DNA from: Levilactobacillus brevis
Lineage (GTDB): Bacteria; Bacillota; Bacilli; Lactobacillales; Lactobacillaceae
Direction: 5' to 3'
DNA: 64,000 nt
Assembly (NCBI GenBank): GCA_003666485.1
Contig: CP032931.1
Coordinates: 2,914,001 to 2,978,000, forward strand
Notes under the pieces: generated by a model
Seen by the model: the letters and a program-made list of their open reading frames with translations, nothing else
Told to the model about the DNA's origin: nothing
Database searches by the model: none
In this document: positions 61,057 to 64,000 of the stretch, in pieces
Layout of the letters: each line of letters begins with the position of its first letter
Numbering within the stretch: position 1 is the stretch's first letter
Translations under genes and position numbers: made by a program

Positions 61057-61135
61057 GTGTCTAAACTTCCGATTGTCCTCCCCGGTCGCAACCCGTATAC
61101 TGAGGTGGTACCGACTATTCTAGGGGGAATTTAAC

Positions 61136-62257
61136 ATGAAAAAGATGGTTTGTCTCACGTTGCTCGCCGCCACGATCGGTCTCAGTGGCCTCATCTCGGC
61201 ACAGGCGACAATCAAAACAAATTTTACCAATATTCATTACAGCGAAGACCTTTTTGAGCACGGCAAGTTCACCGACGTTGCCTATCATGCCAAGAGTCGG
61301 ACCAAAAATACTTACATTTGGAACGATACACATACCAAAAAGCTCTACAACCTCAAATCATATCCAAACTACACTTGGTTCAAGCTGGGGACGGCGACAT
61401 ACAAGGGCAATTCTCACTGGATGAAAGTCGTCAACGCGGTCAATAGTAAGACCGGCTGGGTTTACAGTCCGCGTTTGACGAAGGGCTTCAATCCCAAGGG
61501 GTATCAAATCACCCGCCGCAGCTACGCGCAACCCAAGTACGCCGGCAAGACCTACCACGTGACCAGCGCCAAGAAAAACGCCTATTTGTGGAATTGGACC
61601 CACACCAAGAAACTTCTGAACTTGAAGCACTATACGAACCAAAATCTCTCCCAGATTCATTCTGTTCTGGTGTCCCATCAAGGGAAAACGATGTGGTACT
61701 ACTACACGAGCGTTAACACGAAGAAGGGCGACATTCGGGGCTACGTTCGCAGTGATCAGGTCACCCTGGGCAAAACCACGGATCACCAGGGCCAAAATAT
61801 TTTGTATCCCGACGCCTTTGTGACGACCAAGGATTACCTGCAATACATCAACCAAAGCAAGTACCAGAAGCTGGCCCGAGCAATTGTGAAATTGTTCCCG
61901 AATACGCCAGTCGACCTGGGCTTATCGCGAATCGCCGCATTTAACTACGCCACCAATGATACGTGGGATGAAGACCCGGATGAACCGGTCGCAACGACTG
62001 GCTACACCGACATCGTGCCCTTTAAGACCGTCGCCGCCTATCTGATGACCCACAAGAGTCAAACGAACGCCCAAAAGCTGGCGGGCGTTGAGAAGGCCCT
62101 CAACAAGGCCGGCTATACTAAGGCCAAACGCGCTAAGTTGACCAACTACCGCTTAGGAATTTACATCCTAAACAATGTGATGGGCGGTAAATACGACGAA
62201 GCCGGTGACGCCCACAAGGGGAACTGGTACGGCCTAATCATTGGCAAGACGGATTAA
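61136..62257 (+). CDS. Secreted surface protein with two GW/SH3-like repeats
   Basis: The 373-residue protein has a signal peptide (MKKMVCLTLLAATIGLSGLISAQA). Two repeats follow, YHAKSRTKNTYIWNDTHTKK near residue 50 and YHVTSAKKNAYLWNWTHTKK near 142. Each is a wall-binding GW/SH3-like module common in lactobacilli. The C-terminal about 150 residues (from DYLQYINQSKYQ) form a separate domain without a recognised motif. It probably sits in the cell wall. GGGGG precedes the ATG. Confidence 0.82.
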   Translation: MKKMVCLTLLAATIGLSGLISAQATIKTNFTNIHYSEDLFEHGKFTDVAYHAKSRTKNTYIWNDTHTKKLYNLKSYPNYTWFKLGTATYKGNSHWMKVVNAVNSKTGWVYSPRLTKGFNPKGYQITRRSYAQPKYAGKTYHVTSAKKNAYLWNWTHTKKLLNLKHYTNQNLSQIHSVLVSHQGKTMWYYYTSVNTKKGDIRGYVRSDQVTLGKTTDHQGQNILYPDAFVTTKDYLQYINQSKYQKLARAIVKLFPNTPVDLGLSRIAAFNYATNDTWDEDPDEPVATTGYTDIVPFKTVAAYLMTHKSQTNAQKLAGVEKALNKAGYTKAKRAKLTNYRLGIYILNNVMGGKYDEAGDAHKGNWYGLIIGKTD

Positions 62258-62270
62258 TCTTTTGCTCACA

Positions 62271-62318
62271 AAAAATGAGAGACTACCGTGATTTACGGTT
62301 GGCCTCTCGTTTTTATTT
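62271..62318 (+). terminator. Terminator of the surface protein gene
   Basis: AATGAGAG pairs with CTCTCGTT, with an inner ACCG/CGGT stem, and is followed by TTTTTATTT. Confidence 0.8.
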
Positions 62319-62439
62319 GCCGAACTTTTAAAGGTAAAAATCGACCAGAGTCATTGTCGTAGTACGCCCTGGCACGATAAACCGGCTTGCGTGTAGCGAC
62401 ACAGCCTGAGTTAGCAGGCTCTCGGCTACAAGGTGATTG

Positions 62440-62991
62440 TTAATCCAGCACCTGAGCGCTCTGCCACTCGCGGTCCAAGATGCCGTAGCTGTACAGATCC
62501 AGCCAGCGGCCGTCCTGGAACACGCCTTCGCGGTTGACCCCCTCGCGGACGAACCCGACCGCCTCGTAGGCGTGGATGGCCGCCAGATTGTTGGCATTGA
62601 CCTCCAAAACGACCTTGTGCAGGCCCAGCTCGTTGAAGGCAAACGATAGAATCGTGTTCAGCGCATCCTCGCCAAAGCCCTGGCCGCGGTCACTGACGAC
62701 GGGCAAAGCGATACCTAATGTGGCCCGGCGATTTTTAAAATAAACATCGTCGAGCACGACCCACCCCAGCAGCCCGTCATCGGCGTTGGCCCGGATCATG
62801 AAGAAGAACCGCTCATTGTTGTCGGGGTCCGCCGCGAGTTCGCTATAATCCGTGGCTGTCCACGGGTGAAAGGCATCCGCCGCCAAGTTGCGCAACAGCC
62901 CGTCTTCCCACTGCGTATCCTGTAGCCACTCGGCATCCCCATCACGCATTTCCGTCAAATGAACCAAATTTCCTTGAACAACATCCTTCAT
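62440..62991 (-). CDS. GNAT N-acetyltransferase (RimJ/RimL-like)
   Basis: The 183-residue protein follows the RimJ/RimL pattern: VHLTEMRDGDAEWL at the start, LGIALPVVSDRGQGFGEDALNTIL (acetyl-CoA loop) and ELGLHKVVLEVNANNLAAIHAYEAVGFVREG. The substrate is not predictable; ribosomal protein or small amine are both possible. A GGGTCGGG ribosome binding site precedes the ATG. Confidence 0.88.
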   Translation of the reverse strand: MKDVVQGNLVHLTEMRDGDAEWLQDTQWEDGLLRNLAADAFHPWTATDYSELAADPDNNERFFFMIRANADDGLLGWVVLDDVYFKNRRATLGIALPVVSDRGQGFGEDALNTILSFAFNELGLHKVVLEVNANNLAAIHAYEAVGFVREGVNREGVFQDGRWLDLYSYGILDREWQSAQVLD

Positions 62992-63114
62992 CGTACCCGA
63001 CCCCCTGTGTGTTTTGTTCCTACTCTACCACAGGTTGTGACCGAGCCAAAATAGTTGGCGGCCACCACCATCTAGCCTATACTGAACCCAGCTCTTAAAG
63101 GAGGAATTCCATTT

Positions 63115-63762
63115 ATGAAAATTATGGTAATCGGCGCCACCGGGATGGCCGGCTCGGCCGTGGTCGCCGAGGCTTTGCGGCGGGGACATCAAGTCGTGGC
63201 CGTTGCGCGTTCCGCAGAAAAATTAGCTGCGCTGGGCACTAACGCTAACCTCACCACCCAGGTGACTGATGCCTTTGCCCTGACGCGTTCAGACCTAACG
63301 GCGGTCGATGCCGTGGTTGACGCCTTTGCGACGGCTCCCGCGCAGGCTTACTTACACGTGGATCTGGCCGCGCACCTGGTAGCCCAACTGCGCGAGACGA
63401 CGACACCGCGGCTAGCCTTTATCCTGGGCGCCGGAAGCCTCTATACCGGGGCGGACCATCACCTGTTCGTGCGTGATCTGGAAAAAGACCCACACGCCGC
63501 CGACTTCATCCAAGTCCCGCAAAACCAGCTCAAGGAACTGAACTTCCTGCGTGACGTCGACAACGTCAACTGGGTCGGCGTATCGCCAGCCGCTGATTTT
63601 CATGCAGGAGCCGCCGTGCCCGCCCTGTTAGGGACCAACGACTTACTGGTCAACGCGGCCAAGCAATCTGGCACCAGCGCCGGTACCATGGCCGTCACCA
63701 TTTTAGACGAGCTGGAACGCCCGCAACACCACCAGACGCGCTTCACTGTCGCCGATAAATAA
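63115..63762 (+). CDS. NAD(P)-binding protein (YwnB-like)
   Basis: The 215-residue Rossmann-fold protein begins MKIMVIGATGMAGSAVVAEALRRGHQV, with the GxxGxxG loop. It contains LAFILGAGSLYTGADHHLFVRD, typical of YwnB-like atypical SDR proteins. GGAGG lies 10 bases before the ATG. A terminator follows. Function unknown. Confidence 0.85.
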   Translation: MKIMVIGATGMAGSAVVAEALRRGHQVVAVARSAEKLAALGTNANLTTQVTDAFALTRSDLTAVDAVVDAFATAPAQAYLHVDLAAHLVAQLRETTTPRLAFILGAGSLYTGADHHLFVRDLEKDPHAADFIQVPQNQLKELNFLRDVDNVNWVGVSPAADFHAGAAVPALLGTNDLLVNAAKQSGTSAGTMAVTILDELERPQHHQTRFTVADK

Positions 63763-63772
63763 TCATCCCCGA

Positions 63773-63804
63773 GTGCCTGAGACTAAATTGCTCAGACACT
63801 TTTT
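63773..63804 (+). terminator. Terminator of the YwnB-like gene
   Basis: GTGCCTGAG pairs with CTCAGACAC and is followed by five T, 10 bases after the stop. Confidence 0.9.
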
Positions 63805-63973
63805 GAATAGTCGGATTTGAAAGCGGAAATAACGTGTTGCTCCCTGGAACGAAAGTATTTTGTCCGCTAAAATTAGTTAAACTAGGGGGTTTGCGTCAAC
63901 CAGGGGGTGGTACTTATCCGTAACACTGTGTTGGCTAGGGACAAGATTAAGTCGATTGTTACTGACCAGCACA

Positions 63974-64000
63974 CTTGTAGCCGAGAGTTCACCAAATATG
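63974..64000. repeat. Start of a third copy of the inverted-arm element (cut by window end)
   Basis: CTTGTAGCCGAGAGTTCACC and the following AAATATG match the start of the right arms of copies A and B (GTAGCYGRGAGT, then CCAAATATG). No left arm is visible in the preceding 170 bases, so this copy may be a single arm. Confidence 0.6.

Noticed and set aside
1-64000. CRISPR array, prophage, integrase or restriction-modification system
   Set aside because: No short regularly spaced repeats, phage structural genes, recombinase or methylase motifs were seen in any frame.

Overview
The window looks like a chromosomal segment of a heterofermentative lactobacillus close to Levilactobacillus (Lactobacillus) brevis. 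The inference rests on a gadR-like/gadC/gadB/gltX block, an agmatine deiminase operon with two deiminase paralogues and an RpiR regulator, RexAB-type AddAB, PepC, and strong AAGGAGG ribosome binding sites. No phage, plasmid, CRISPR or transposase gene is visible. Five parS-like 16-mers between 29.6 and 61.0 kb suggest the origin-proximal ParB-binding part of the chromosome.

Layout. 0-8.9 kb: tail of an upstream gene, a dispersed repeat with inverted arms, an unrecognised basic-tailed protein, then the agmatine operon on the minus strand (ptcA, antiporter, agmatine deiminase, carbamate kinase, a catalytically dead deiminase paralogue, rpiR). 9-16.6 kb: a membrane-anchored unknown, gltX, gadB, gadC, a TetR regulator, a GNAT and tRNA-Gln/tRNA-Glu, all minus. 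16.8-20.8 kb, plus strand: an apparent vitamin B6 salvage operon (HTH protein, PdxK/ThiD-like kinase, ECF S component, YwlG family), thiolase and a small membrane protein. 20.9-28.3 kb: addA/addB. 28.4-36 kb: M20 peptidase, polysaccharide deacetylase, a second copy of the inverted-arm repeat, NAD(P)-binding protein, aldo/keto reductase, purine permease and an ASCH protein. 36-47.8 kb: TetR/NmrA pair, a trio of small membrane proteins, UbiA-type prenyltransferase, YfhO, QueT, cardiolipin synthase and secreted nuclease. 48-55.5 kb: lipoprotein and two small membrane proteins, a non-coding locus that may encode a small RNA, HAD phosphatase, PepC and an ABC-2 exporter with its TetR. 55.6-64 kb: MarR, signal peptidase I, MFS exporter, another non-coding repeat, a condensation-fold protein, thioesterase, a secreted repeat protein, GNAT and an NAD(P)-binding protein, then the edge of a third copy of the first repeat.

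How it works together. The first 20 kb reads as an acid-stress and decarboxylation locus. Agmatine is turned into putrescine with ATP gain. Glutamate is decarboxylated and exchanged for GABA, and the adjacent B6 genes could supply PLP to GadB. CcpA-type cre sites precede both ptcA and gadC.

The most unusual material is non-coding. It comprises the ~560-bp element with inverted arms and a variable core (copy B has 16-bp direct repeats), a ~177-bp intergenic repeat with compensatory base changes that fills convergent gene junctions, three TAACCCGGGTTA palindromes beside a duplicated membrane-protein operon, a hairpin and nine-codon reading frame between the Shine-Dalgarno and start of gadB, and a candidate sRNA with a PhoP-box-like promoter. 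All of this comes from reading the sequence by eye; no database search was possible.
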